Positions 9,455-18,983 of a stretch of 31,324 nt of DNA are shown in pieces. The number at the start of each line of letters is the position of its first letter. Within the stretch, counting starts at the first letter, position 1. The position numbers and the translations under genes were made by a program. The notes under the pieces were generated by a model. The model was not told the origin of the DNA and ran no database searches. It saw only the letters and a list, made by a program, of their open reading frames with translations. Source of the stretch: Cylindrotheca closterium (Eukaryota > Bacillariophyta > Bacillariophyceae > Bacillariales > Bacillariaceae). The stretch lies in assembly GCA_933822405.4 (NCBI GenBank), contig CAKOGP040001169.1, positions 1 to 31,324 on the forward strand, given 5' to 3'.

Positions 9455-10370
9455 AATTATAGATTCCCTTGGGCACAGGGTCTGGACAAAATGTTTGCAT
9501 TGCTTCAACATAACTGCGATGCAATTGAGGCCAAATCCAACTAACAAAGTATCATCTTGTGCACCATAATTTACATTTTGGTACATTTTATATTGCATTC
9601 TACACTAAATTTCACCAGCCCAGATAATTCTGTAATTACATACTATGATTCTACTGCTAGGAGATGATCCAAATGAATTTGAACAAGCTTGTTGGGAAAC
9701 GCATTTTTCCTAATGCAAGGTTCCCACTATCTGAAGTGCATAACAAGGACGTATGCAAGTTGGCTGTGGGGTCAGATTTGGTGAGGTTAGACCAACGGGT
9801 GGACCCAAAGCACGGATGGGGGCATTATGACTAAATTGTCACAATGCTGCAAGATCAAAGTTTCTAAGTAAGTCATTTCACTTTTTCAAAAATTGGAAGA
9901 AGTCTCCTGCTGGTACCTGACCCTTGTTTGTTCTGCAAATTCCATGTACTACCAGATGACCTGAAGCTTGACAAAGTCCCATCAGATAGCTTGGTGGTCA
10001 ATCTTCTGGAAAAGGACACTGGTGCAACTGTTGGATACAGGAGTTGTGGTTGTTGATATTGAGACTGCCTGACAACGGATGGCACAAAAGTTTTGCAAGC
10101 AAGGACGAGACAGTACCAATCCTTTCATTACCTAGTGAAACAGATCATGCCATCAATCAATTGCACACATACCAAATTTGATGTGCGGAAGCAGGAGGAT
10201 ATGGTCAGCAACATCTTCACGGCAAGTGACAAGGCATTTTCCCTTGGGCACCTAGTGCTGATGGATTATTAGCTGTCCTTCCTGAAGCATTGGAAAGTAT
10301 GTTTGCAGAGGTCTAGCCTCGTCAATATATCATCATTGAATTGTCAAATCAAAAGAATCTTTCCAATACT
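9455..10370. other. Stretch without a recognisable gene
   Basis: Reading frames are broken every few dozen codons. A plus-strand frame at about 10050-10260 (NGWHKSFASKDETVPILSLP) looks somewhat coding, but no family is recognised. It is probably continued decay of neighbouring mobile sequences. Confidence 0.35.
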
Positions 10371-11270
10371 TCAAAAATTTGTATGCCCTTCAATCACCTT
10401 TGACTGTTCTTTCAAAAGAAAGGAAGCTCTGTTTTGTGGGGCATTGTAGTTGTCATAGGTTGACAAGGATCTTGTCCTTCCAAGGAGTTGGCCATTTGAT
10501 AGGATGACATGGACAGTGAGAAAAAAAGAGGCTGCCAGATGCCTGTCACTGGAATGGGTGTTCTTCAGGAAGTCTGTTGGATGTCCTTCAAAGAAAAATC
10601 TGGTGGGTTGCAAAACAAAGATGCATCTGATCAAAATCACAGTCAGACGGCTTTGCATCCCAAGGTTCTGCGCCAAAATCAAATGGGAACTTTTCAAAAA
10701 TGAGAAGGTTCTTATTGTCAAAAAGACAATTTCCTGGCTATGAAAAGGACAAGGGGTTCTCATGTAACACATAGTCTTCACATGGGGTGGTAATAAAAAT
10801 CACAATATCCTTGTCCTTTTTACCCAATGCAACTCTCAATCAAGGGAATACGGTTAGAGTATTAAGGGGATAGTACTGGACAATATATGACAAGTTCCAT
10901 AACCCCCAAAAGCACATGGCTACTGTCTCAGTTGAACAACACCTTGAAAAGTATAGCATTGGCACCCAAGCCCACTGTGACAGTCTCTGGAAAACATGCG
11001 AAGACTGAAACAGTATCCGCCTCCTTGATGGCCACCAACTGTCTGAGTATGCCCAAACCTCCTCCGCAACAAAAATATTGGTGACCAAGCAACCTTTAAC
11101 GGCATTTTGATTGCATTTTGTTTTGAAGATGTTACCTGTTTTGACAAGTTCAAACATAAAGTATCCCTTTCTGACTTCCTTAGAATCTCCCACCAGATGC
11201 ATTCCATCCTTTCCCGGTTTGACAGATGGATCAGAATTAGCACTACAAATGCCTCCAGAGCAGCCTAGTA
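10371..11270 (-). pseudogene. Decayed ORF of unknown family on the minus strand
   Basis: Several minus-strand segments look coding and follow one another with stops and frame changes: about 11230-11060 (GKDGMHLVGDSKEVRKGYF, then a Lys/Asn-rich part and VAEEVWAYSDSWW), about 10940-10860 (CFWGLWNLSYIVQYYPL), about 10845-10750 (ALGKKDKDIVIFITTPCEDY) and about 10700-10610 (FPFDFGAEPWDAKPSDCDFD, then MHLCFATHQIF). I do not recognise the family; a transposon-encoded protein is plausible given the surroundings. Confidence 0.3.
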
Positions 11271-11545
11271 CCAAGATGGCGCTCTGTGTTCTCTTCCTTC
11301 ATGGTGCAGAAATCACCTGTGTCATACACCATGTTGCTTGTTTGCTCTACAACCTAGATCCAAAACAAGAGAAGATCCAGTATTCTTCCCACTCTATCCA
11401 AGATGGCAACTGCCACACCTCAGAAGCAACCCCTGACCAGTTCAAGTTCCTCCTCCAATGGAAATCAGATGCCTTCATGGCATACAATGTTGCCCACCTG
11501 TGCATGCTAGAAAATGATGCCATCACAATGATTGATGAGTCATGA
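11231..11545 (+). pseudogene. Likely tyrosine recombinase C-terminal fragment
   Basis: The end of the plus-strand frame open from 11111 to 11545 resembles the catalytic C-terminus of tyrosine recombinases found in stramenopile mobile elements: SSHSIQDGNC (an H-x-x-R box with the Arg replaced by Gln), then a helix TPDQFKFLL, then QWKSDAFMAY, where W and Y would fill the second basic/aromatic and nucleophile positions. The upstream half of the domain, with the first catalytic Arg, is not readable. The Arg-to-Gln change and the missing N-terminus suggest an inactive relic. The family call rests on motif memory alone. Confidence 0.4.
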
Positions 11546-11560
11546 AGTGGGCGGCGCCTG

Positions 11561-11577
11561 CCAATCCGTAGGATTGG
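11561..11577. repeat. Small perfect hairpin after the recombinase relic
   Basis: CCAATCC-GTA-GGATTGG forms a 7-bp stem with a 3-base loop, 16 bases past the stop codon of the recombinase-like frame. A role as an element end or transcript-end hairpin is possible but not shown. Confidence 0.4.
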
Positions 11578-11654
11578 TCAACTTCATTTTGCTGAGGAGA
11601 TAAAATCCCGGTGTTTACAGCGTCCCCATATAGCTTGTAAAAGTGTTCCCCTGA

Positions 11655-12296
11655 ATGAAAAACAGCACCATCCCCCCTCCCCTAAACGGACGAATGAAGG
11701 ACAGTGTCGCGGGGTCCTGCCTGAACACCAAACCGCACCACTTTGCAGAAAAAATCACGAGAAGAAATACTACTTCGAACTTCTATGCGTCTATGAACGA
11801 GATGCACGACGAGACTGAGAACCTACTCGTTCCCCTCTGCCAGCAAATAAAAAAGCTTCGAAAGAAAGATATTGTTTTCGGAAGGGGTCGTCGATGGCAG
11901 TTGCACCCCGGAAATGAAAGGATGAGAGCCATGATAGATAGCCATAAAGATCACTATCATTTGCTCAACTCCAATGGGAAGCATCTATTGACGGAACAAA
12001 TCTACACATCACTGATTGAAAGTGGAGCAAGATTTGTAAAAAAGGCAGCGCAACAGCTCGGAAACAGTTGGATTCTAGTTGACCGCCAGGCGTCGCTGCG
12101 CAAGATAACCAACTGTTTCAGGTACAGAAAAATGAGAGGGCAATGTCCTGCATCAGCCTATTGCTGCTCCATTAAAGGCATCTCGGCAGGTGGTCACTAT
12201 GCGCCGATTGTTGCGATGCGCATGGATGTTCTATCGTTACACCACTGCAGACCCGTTGAGAGCAGCGGCTTAGCTAATGATAAATCTCACAAATGA
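11655..12296 (+). CDS. DUF6824 domain protein
   Basis: The protein has 213 aa from the ATG at 11655. Residues about 70-165 match the DUF6824 pattern of diatom proteins as I know it: a KKDIVFGRGR box (G76-R-G), an HPGN box (H84-N87), a helical middle and GARFVKKA...WILVDRQASLRKI, where the domain normally reads RFLK... followed by Trp and a Val-Asp pair. Such domains are found in very large numbers in diatom genomes; no biochemical function is established to my knowledge, though nuclear or DNA-linked roles have been guessed. The C-terminal 45 residues look unstructured. A gypsy retrotransposon starts 17 bp after the stop codon, within what is probably the 3' untranslated region. The frame is uninterrupted. 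Confidence 0.65.
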   Translation: MKNSTIPPPLNGRMKDSVAGSCLNTKPHHFAEKITRRNTTSNFYASMNEMHDETENLLVPLCQQIKKLRKKDIVFGRGRRWQLHPGNERMRAMIDSHKDHYHLLNSNGKHLLTEQIYTSLIESGARFVKKAAQQLGNSWILVDRQASLRKITNCFRYRKMRGQCPASAYCCSIKGISAGGHYAPIVAMRMDVLSLHHCRPVESSGLANDKSHK

Positions 12297-12313
12297 CGCT
12301 ATTTCACCGATAC

Positions 12314-12602
12314 TGACGTACTCTCTACAGACCGTTGGTCATCCGGCCAGACCTCCAACGTACTTCGCTCTTTCAACAGACACTTTTGTTATACTCCTAT
12401 CGGTTACTCAATATTCCAAGCCTAACTATTATTGACCCTCCTAAGTACTTTGATCGTTACTGAATATTTCAGCACCGTTACTGAATATTTCGGGCCAAAG
12501 CTTGGCCAAACCAAGACTAGATAGTGCACCTAAAATCACTATTCTAATGCTCACAATTTCATTTTCAACTGATATCAAATCCCTTTGATCTAGGTTAAGT
12601 CA
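12314..12602 (+). repeat. Gypsy 5' LTR
   Basis: It starts TGACGTACTC and ends GGTTAAGTCA, with TGAC...GTCA inverted ends. Compared with the 3' LTR (17107-17416) it lacks 21 bp near 12363 but is otherwise almost identical. Confidence 0.9.
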
Positions 12603-12678
12603 TAGTGAATTCACTTCGCGAAGATCTATTGATCATCCCTTTTACAGTCCACGAACTAAACCAAACTTACTCAACATC

Positions 12679-14016
12679 ATGAAAGTTATCATCAACGGTA
12701 CTGCCTTGGACCAGAACCCAAAGCACCATGCTCCAATTCCTCTTTACAAGGAAGTATCCAAATGGGACCATGAAGCCGAAGCCAAAATCAAACAAAAGAT
12801 CCGACGCAACCCTCAAAACGCAACACCAACCTACGAAAAGGAATTCACACCTTGGGATGGTGATACAGTGGAAGACTACTGTCAATTCAGATTTACTTGG
12901 AACGAACTCGAAGTCGGACAAGCCCTGAATGCTCCTGGAAAACACCACACGATTCTATCTATTCTCTCCGGTCAAGCAAAGGAGAATTGGCAAACAGCGG
13001 TCTCTCAACTTCCAGACGATCAGCAAACGACCCAACAGGGTTTCGACACAGCAATGGAAAGTTTTGCCCTCTGCTACTGCACTTCGGATGCTCGTCAGAA
13101 GCAACGTCGCTTCATCAACAAAGCTTTGAGATTGCCCAAGAATATGTCGATCTGAGTCTTCTGGAACAGACTACTTTTTATGTTCCGATGCTACCAACAT
13201 CTCCCTGGAACTGGTACAACACCAACACCAGAACATCGACGTGAAATCTTGATCCAATGTTTACCAAGAAGTGTCGAGAATGATATGACGAGAGGTGACT
13301 ACCGTTGGGACGATCCTAACAAAACGAACATCGATCTTATCAACTATTTGACTTGTCTCCAAACCATTGGTTTCTCGGAAACAAGTCCATTCCAACGAAA
13401 ACAACAGTTACGAAGAAAATGACGGAACACCGCAATTTCAAAAAGGACCGTAAAAACGGCCCAAACAAAAAGAAAATTTGTGACTATTGCACCAAGAAGA
13501 AAGGTTTCACATTCTATGGTCACACTGAAGACCAATGCAACAACAAGAAGAAAGATCTTGCTAACAACAAAGAAGAAAAACACAACATTGAACCAATGGG
13601 CGTAGAAAACGAGAACGACGTGACTACTCGTTTCGGCTTTTGTATGTCCAAGAAAGAAATCTCCAAAAAAAGTTCAACGAAGGCGATTCCAACGCTAAAG
13701 AAATGGCCTCACTATGTGACGAAGCGCTCGCCGAGTTCCTAAATATCGACGACAACGACGACGACGTTAAACTAGTTATGGAAAAACCGATTCCTAAAAA
13801 GAAACGAAATCCTAAGTCTCCTAAGAAGACCAAGAAAAACGCAAAGGAACAAGCCCTTGCCAAGGCTGACAACATAAGTCAACTATTTGCAATTTTAAAT
13901 GCCAAAACAAGAAATCCAAAACTCACTGACAACCGCTCTATCTCCGATCTTACTACGACAGTAAAGGTCACGATTTTAAGAGTAGTGAGAGTAACAAAAT
14001 TAAAGTATTACATGTA
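12679..14016 (+). pseudogene. Gypsy gag, interrupted by one stop and frame changes
   Basis: An ATG at 12679 opens a frame with a gag-like helical region (WDGDTVEDYCQFRFTWNELE, then a stretch ending SILSGQAKENW). A TGA at 13153-13155 interrupts it, but the same frame continues immediately (VFWNRLLFMFRCYQHLPGT) to 13422, so this is a single nonsense change. A frame change near 13415 leads to a zinc knuckle of form C-x2-C-x10-H-x4-C (CDYCTKKKGFTFYGHTEDQC) at about 13480-13540. A second change near 13665, in a run of seven A, gives an acidic then Lys-rich tail (IPKKKRNPKSPKKTKKN), and a third near 13950 joins pol. Gag packages the element RNA; as it stands it cannot be made in one piece. One or more of the indels could be sequencing errors in homopolymers, and the last might be a natural gag-pol shift. 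Confidence 0.75.
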
Positions 14017-17000
14017 TTGATTGACACTGGCTGCTCCAAAACAATCATCAAACGAAATGTCATTCCAGACTCAATGTATAGCAAAAATCATGTAGCAAAA
14101 GAGACAATTTGGTCGACTAACGCTGGTACTTTTACAACCAAGTCTAAATGTAACGTCACATTCTGCATTCCAGAGTTCACCTCAAGTCGTGAAATAACCT
14201 TCCCAATGCATGTGGACGAAAGTTCATACTCTAGCTACGACATGATCATTGGACGTGATCTACAAAACTCACTAGGCATTGACATCCTTTGGTCCAAACA
14301 ATCACTAATGTGGGACGGAATCTCAGTTCCCATGAAAGGTTACACAGAACGTTCTGATGAAAACGAAGACGAACTTCAAAACATGTTTGAAGAGATCATG
14401 GAAATAGAACAAGAAGAAGAACTATTTGGCGCGTCTAAACTTCTGGACGCTAAATACGAAAAGGCAGATATTAACGCGGACGTTGAACAAATGAATCATT
14501 TATCAGCGCACGAGAAAACCGCGTTGAAAAGTTTGCTCTATAAATATGAAGAATTATTTGACGGCACTTTAGGCACGTGGAACATTCCGCCAGTTGACTT
14601 CAAACTGAAACCAGGAAGTAAACCATTCCACGCAAAACCTATGCCGATTCCACTCATACATAGAGACACGATCCGCAAAGAAATTGATCGTTTAGTTCGC
14701 ATTGGCGTTCTCAAAAAGGACACTTCCAGCGAATGGAGCGCTCCTTCATTTATTGTCCCCAAAGCGAACGGACAATGCCGTCTTGTCACGGACTTTCGAG
14801 TCTTAAACTCAATGCTCCAAAAACGAGTATACCCACTTCCGAAAATTTCCGATTTACTTACGGATATCAGCGGATTTACTTATGCCTCCGCCATTGACTT
14901 GAACATGGGATATTGGAACGTCCGTATTACTCCCGAGTCATCTAAGCTCTGTACTATCATCTTACCCTGGGGCAAATATAGTTACCAAAAACTGCCCATG
15001 GGCGCAATGCCCTCAGCTTACATTTTTCAAGAAGCTATGAATCGCCTCATGGAAGGCCTCGGCGACGTCTTAACGTACTTAGACGACGTCCTCTGTGTCA
15101 CCAAAGGTGACTTCGAAGACCACCTTCAACGACTAGAACTATGTCTCCAACGGCTCCACAAAGCCGGCCTTAAGGTTAATTTACCCAAATCTGAGTTCGC
15201 AACTCAACAATTTAAATACTTAGGCTACTTGGTTTCACGCCAAGGCATTCGCCCTATTGCTTCGAAAGTGGAAGCGATTCAGCGGTTGAAACCCCCAAAA
15301 ACTTTGAAACAATTACGCTCATTCCTTGGCATGCTCAATTATTACCGTGATATGTGGGAAAAGCGCTCACATATGTTAGCTCCATTTACTGAACTAATCA
15401 AATCAAGCAAAAAAGGACGTCCATTAATATGGAAACAAGAACACACAGAAGCGTTCGAACATGTGAAACGAGTGATTGCAAAAGACACTATGCTTGCATT
15501 CCCTGATTTCTCCAAACCTTTCACAATACACACTGATGCTAGCGACTTCCAGCTTGGTGGAGTGATTTCCCAAGAAGGAAAACCTATTGCTTTCTATAGC
15601 AGAAAATTAAATCCTACGCAAAGGAACTACACAACAGGAGAACGCGAAAGCCGCAACATCTTGCTTGGTCGCAAAATTATAGTATATACCGACCACAAAA
15701 ATCATACAGACCCGAAAACCATTTCTCAATCCCCAAGAATCCAACGATGGAGATGGATCATTGAAGAATTCGGGCCAGACATAAGACATATCGATGGATC
15801 TGCCAATGCGGTCGCCGATTGCTTAAGTCGTATGGACGCAGACTTCAGGACGAAATATGACGAATTCGACGAAGTCCAACTAGCTGAAAGGTTCGACATG
15901 GACTCGCTGGAAGGTTATAAGGAGGAGAAATATCAATTCCCCCTCGACACCGGTCTAATCGCAGAGTATCAAAAGAAACAAGATAAAACTCTAATGCGAC
16001 ATTTACAAAACCATCCAGAATACTTTTCCAAAGAGGTGCATGGCACCAAAATAATCTTATTCCACAAACAGATTTATGTTCCTAAGCCACTACAACAGCA
16101 TGTTCTACAGTGGTATCATGACATGTTACAGCACCCTGGCGTAACACGAACTGAACGAACCATTCGCCAACACCTAACTTGGCCAGGTCTGCGACACGAC
16201 GTCGAGACTCACGTAAAGCATTGCCGTAAATGCCAACTATGTAAAAATCCAAAACTTAAATACGGCAAACTGCCAGTAAAAGAATTTACCTATAAGCCTT
16301 GGAACACCATTTGTGTCGATCTTATCGGTCCTTACACCGTATCTACAAAAGACGGAAAAGATATCAAACTACACGCCATGACGATTTGTGATCCAGCGAC
16401 TGGATGGTTCGAAATTGTAGAAATTGATGACAAAAAGTCACTTACTACATCAACGATGCTCGACCGCGTATGGTTCTCACGATATCCAAGACCTCAAGAA
16501 TGCATTTTCGACAATGGTAAAGAATTCCTTGGCGAAGAATTCCAAGAACTACTAAAAAGTTATGGAATCAAACCGGTCCCTACAACAGTCAAGAACCCTC
16601 AAGCTAATTATGTGGAACGGATCCACCAAACGCTCGGAAACATGCTCCGTACAAACGAATTAGAGGAATTTGACTTCGATTATAATGATCCTTGGACCCA
16701 AATCTTAAGCAACTGCGCTTGGGCTATTCGCTCCACTATCCATACTGTCATGGAAGCGACACCCGCTCAACTAGTCTTAGGTCGTGATATGCTTTTCTAC
16801 CTGACATTTAAAACAAAATGGTGCGATATTAAAAGCAAACATCAACATGCCGCAAATAAGAATAACACACAAGAAAACTCCAAACGCCAGCCACACAAAT
16901 ACCGCGTGGGTGATTTGGTCCTCCTTGATCACGGCAAATTGCAACAAAAACTCCTGCCCAAACAAACAGGTCCATATCAAGTACTCCGTGTCTACGACAA

Positions 17001-17088
17001 TGGCACAATCAAACTACGACGTGTCTTCCATGCACAACGGGTAAGTCTCCGACGATGCGTTCCTTACTACACCCCCATCACCGCTTGA
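14017..17088 (+). CDS. Gypsy pol polyprotein: protease, RT, RNase H, integrase
   Basis: The frame is open for 1023 codons. It begins at the protease active site (DTG, residues 3-5) and has no ATG there, so translation probably came by read-through or frameshift from gag; the frame extends about 60 bp further upstream (to the KVLHVL stretch). Reverse transcriptase follows, with YLDD at residues 354-357. RNase H starts at HTDASD (first catalytic Asp about residue 507). Eleven residues present in the minus-strand copy (MLSIVETLREY) are absent after GERE near 15645, removing most of a core helix, so RNase H is probably inactive. Integrase shows the HHCC zinc region (CRKCQLC), catalytic Asp at about 768 and 832 and Glu at about 867, and a C-terminal GPYQV (GPY/F) module. 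The stop lies 18 bp before the 3' LTR. Confidence 0.92.
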   Translation: MIDTGCSKTIIKRNVIPDSMYSKNHVAKETIWSTNAGTFTTKSKCNVTFCIPEFTSSREITFPMHVDESSYSSYDMIIGRDLQNSLGIDILWSKQSLMWDGISVPMKGYTERSDENEDELQNMFEEIMEIEQEEELFGASKLLDAKYEKADINADVEQMNHLSAHEKTALKSLLYKYEELFDGTLGTWNIPPVDFKLKPGSKPFHAKPMPIPLIHRDTIRKEIDRLVRIGVLKKDTSSEWSAPSFIVPKANGQCRLVTDFRVLNSMLQKRVYPLPKISDLLTDISGFTYASAIDLNMGYWNVRITPESSKLCTIILPWGKYSYQKLPMGAMPSAYIFQEAMNRLMEGLGDVLTYLDDVLCVTKGDFEDHLQRLELCLQRLHKAGLKVNLPKSEFATQQFKYLGYLVSRQGIRPIASKVEAIQRLKPPKTLKQLRSFLGMLNYYRDMWEKRSHMLAPFTELIKSSKKGRPLIWKQEHTEAFEHVKRVIAKDTMLAFPDFSKPFTIHTDASDFQLGGVISQEGKPIAFYSRKLNPTQRNYTTGERESRNILLGRKIIVYTDHKNHTDPKTISQSPRIQRWRWIIEEFGPDIRHIDGSANAVADCLSRMDADFRTKYDEFDEVQLAERFDMDSLEGYKEEKYQFPLDTGLIAEYQKKQDKTLMRHLQNHPEYFSKEVHGTKIILFHKQIYVPKPLQQHVLQWYHDMLQHPGVTRTERTIRQHLTWPGLRHDVETHVKHCRKCQLCKNPKLKYGKLPVKEFTYKPWNTICVDLIGPYTVSTKDGKDIKLHAMTICDPATGWFEIVEIDDKKSLTTSTMLDRVWFSRYPRPQECIFDNGKEFLGEEFQELLKSYGIKPVPTTVKNPQANYVERIHQTLGNMLRTNELEEFDFDYNDPWTQILSNCAWAIRSTIHTVMEATPAQLVLGRDMLFYLTFKTKWCDIKSKHQHAANKNNTQENSKRQPHKYRVGDLVLLDHGKLQQKLLPKQTGPYQVLRVYDNGTIKLRRVFHAQRVSLRRCVPYYTPITA

Positions 17089-17106
17089 TTCCACCATGGA
17101 AGCGAA

Positions 17107-17416
17107 TGACGTACTCTCTACAGACCGTTGGTCATCCGGCCAGACCTCCAATGTACTCCAGTCAGACGCTGCATCTTACGCTCTTTTCAACAGACACTTT
17201 TGTTATACTCCTATCGGTTACTCAATATTCCAAGCCTAACTATTATTGACCCTCCTAAGTACTTTGATCGTTACTGAATATTTCAGCACCGTTACTGAAT
17301 ATTTCGGGCCAAAGCTTGGCCAAACCAAGACTAGATAGCGCACCTAAAATCACTATTCTAATGCTCACAATTTCATTTTCAACTGATATCAAATCCCTTT
17401 GATCTAGGTTAAGTCA
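17107..17416 (+). repeat. Gypsy 3' LTR
   Basis: 310 bp, TGACGTACTC...GGTTAAGTCA. It carries the 21-bp segment missing from the 5' LTR. It is followed directly by the target duplication GATAC. A near-identical LTR on the minus strand occurs at 19822-20141. Confidence 0.9.
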
Positions 17417-17421
17417 GATAC

Positions 17422-17876
17422 GGTAGCTATACTCTCTTGGCCACTTCGACAAAACAGCTTTCACAATAATTTCAACGTATACAAAGAGTCCCAGAGAAAA
17501 TTATTTAGCATCACCATATTCATCATAAAACCCATCAGACTGGTCGGAGTTACCCATTGGGCCTTCCGTCTGATGGGGTTTTTATTTTATGCTGGTGGAG
17601 CAGTTTATACTAGATCCCCGGGGAGAAAGAAGAGAGGAAGAAGAAAGAAAGAATGAAGAAAAGAGGTGAAACCAATAGGATTGCAATGAAGGGGCTCTAC
17701 AACACGATGATAGTTTCACACATGGTGCTGCAAGATGACAACAGCCCAACAGCTAGTAAGAACTGTCAGCCAAAAAAAAAAAATTTGGAAACTCATCGGA
17801 ATCTGCGAATCCATAGCGATTGAGAAGGAACCGAGCAATCGCATCGCGTTTTACATGAGCACGGTTACGATCGGCC
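17422..17876. other. Spacer between the gypsy element and the minus-strand gene
   Basis: Before the gypsy insertion this followed the DUF6824 stop codon directly, so its left part is probably that gene's 3' untranslated region. It holds a strong hairpin (17527-17583), a purine-only run at about 17620-17653 extended to 17672 with single pyrimidines, and a run of twelve A at about 17775. No gene was seen. Confidence 0.4.
17527..17583. repeat. Hairpin with a T-rich 3' flank
   Basis: AAAACCCATCAGAC (17527-17540) pairs with GTCTGATGGGGTTTT (from 17568), a 14-bp stem with one bulged G and a loop of 27 bases, followed by TTTATTTTAT. It resembles a transcript-end hairpin and lies between two genes that converge on it (DUF6824 on plus, 17877-18983 on minus). 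In a eukaryote this does not by itself prove a terminator. Confidence 0.5.
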
Positions 17877-18983
17877 TTATACCCATGAGTGTGCTGAAAT
17901 TCCTTTCTCACGTAGTCGAGTAAATAACTCAAGTGAATCTTGGAGAGTCCCTTGGGAATTTTTGCCCCAACTATTGTACATCATCCTTCCCATTTTCACA
18001 TGGTGCTCAAAGTACAGGTGATCTACGACCCTCGAATAGTTTCCTTGCATTAGTTGATGAACGAGAGGAAGTTCAATCTCTGGTGAGTCGATATCCAGTT
18101 TGACTATAACCAAGTCATTTTCATTGTAGGCAGATAGAATGGATTTCCAAGGATTGCGTTTGCTGGTTTCCAGCTCTTCAACAGGGACATTGTACCAATG
18201 GTAGGAGGGCAAGAGCTCTTGAGGGACAGACTCGTACATTCTGTTAGGAGGGATCAAAGTATATTCATACGCATAATAGTGGTCAAACTTGATCCCAAAT
18301 TTCGAATACAAGTCAATCAGCGAGAATGCTGGATTCTCTGTTCCGCCATGAAATTCAAGCGAGGCGCCCAAGTCAAGAAACACCGTTCTGGATGTTTTTT
18401 CCAAATTGCGGCATATCGCACCAAAGTCGTGAACAAGATACTCGATATTTAGTAAAAAACTTTTTCGACTCCGTCTGGACTTGCAGATACGAGGATGCCG
18501 AAGGGGTGGCAGCAAAGGTTCCAGGTACCCACCAATGGTCGACGACAGAGATTCAAGATTAAAAGCATCCTTCAAGACAGCATCTATTGACATGCAGACA
18601 TTTTGAAGCTTCTTTTTATCTAACTCACGAATGTCAAGCACACCTACACCATAGTTCCTCACTGCAATTGAATATTTTTCCAGCATTTGAAGGTAGCCGT
18701 GATATTGATAGTACATATCAGAGTTGTTCTGGTACATATAAATGATACACTCGTCAGCACCTTCAGCGTCAAAATGAAATTCCGAACGACCCCGTTGCCT
18801 TATTGAGTTTTCTAATCGAGAAGGACTGTAAATGATTCGTTCGTCATTCCTGAGTCTGAACATTGTCTTTTCGTTTTTCATATATATTTTCTGAAATATG
18901 CTTTGATAAATCCAGATAATCAGTACTGTGAAAAGAACACCGAGACGACGATTCTGTGCCCAGAAATTCATCATGGGAATCAT
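17877..18983 (-). CDS. Membrane-anchored protein with methyltransferase-like core
   Basis: The open frame reaches back to 19046 but only from a TTG; the first ATG (18981-18983) gives 368 aa. Residues about 12-30 (RRLGVLFTVLIIWIYQSIF) are a hydrophobic anchor near the N-terminus, implying a type II membrane protein of the secretory pathway. The C-terminal half contains VFLDLGASLEF, a glycine-rich motif like SAM-binding motif I, then FGIKFDHYYAYEYT, the block LVIVKLDIDSPEIELPLV and DHLYFEHHV. The KLDID...E layout recalls the FkbM signature KxDxQGxE. I read it as a divergent FkbM-like methyltransferase of a type seen in diatoms; the substrate is unknown. The frame has no breaks. It converges with the DUF6824 gene. 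Confidence 0.6.
   Translation of the reverse strand: MIPMMNFWAQNRRLGVLFTVLIIWIYQSIFQKIYMKNEKTMFRLRNDERIIYSPSRLENSIRQRGRSEFHFDAEGADECIIYMYQNNSDMYYQYHGYLQMLEKYSIAVRNYGVGVLDIRELDKKKLQNVCMSIDAVLKDAFNLESLSSTIGGYLEPLLPPLRHPRICKSRRSRKSFLLNIEYLVHDFGAICRNLEKTSRTVFLDLGASLEFHGGTENPAFSLIDLYSKFGIKFDHYYAYEYTLIPPNRMYESVPQELLPSYHWYNVPVEELETSKRNPWKSILSAYNENDLVIVKLDIDSPEIELPLVHQLMQGNYSRVVDHLYFEHHVKMGRMMYNSWGKNSQGTLQDSLELFTRLREKGISAHSWV

Larger units (their letters stand above)
12314..17416 (+). mobile_element. Complete Ty3/gypsy LTR retrotransposon
   Basis: The element is 5103 bp, with LTRs at 12314-12602 and 17107-17416, gag and pol between them, and a 5-bp target duplication GATAC (12309-12313 and 17417-17421). 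The domain order protease, RT, RNase H, integrase marks it as Ty3/gypsy. A purine-rich run (GGAAGCGAA) just before the 3' LTR may be the polypurine tract. The primer-binding site after the 5' LTR could not be assigned to a tRNA; the sequence there (TAGTGAATTCACTTCGCGAA) is instead made of two short palindromes. The LTRs differ by a 21-bp deletion in the 5' copy plus a few substitutions, so the insertion is not brand new. Confidence 0.92.

Noticed and set aside
12667..12948. Minus-strand ORF of 93 codons opposite gag
   Set aside because: It overlaps the gag frame fully, has no motif and begins in the untranslated leader; it is a shadow ORF.
16777..16980. Minus-strand hydrophobic ORF opposite gypsy integrase, also present at 21268-21471
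   Set aside because: It is a shadow of the pol reading frame and recurs only because the gypsy sequence recurs.
17640..17672. Purine-rich tract as a possible retroelement polypurine tract
   Set aside because: It lies outside the gypsy target duplication and no LTR begins after it; it is more likely simple low-complexity sequence.
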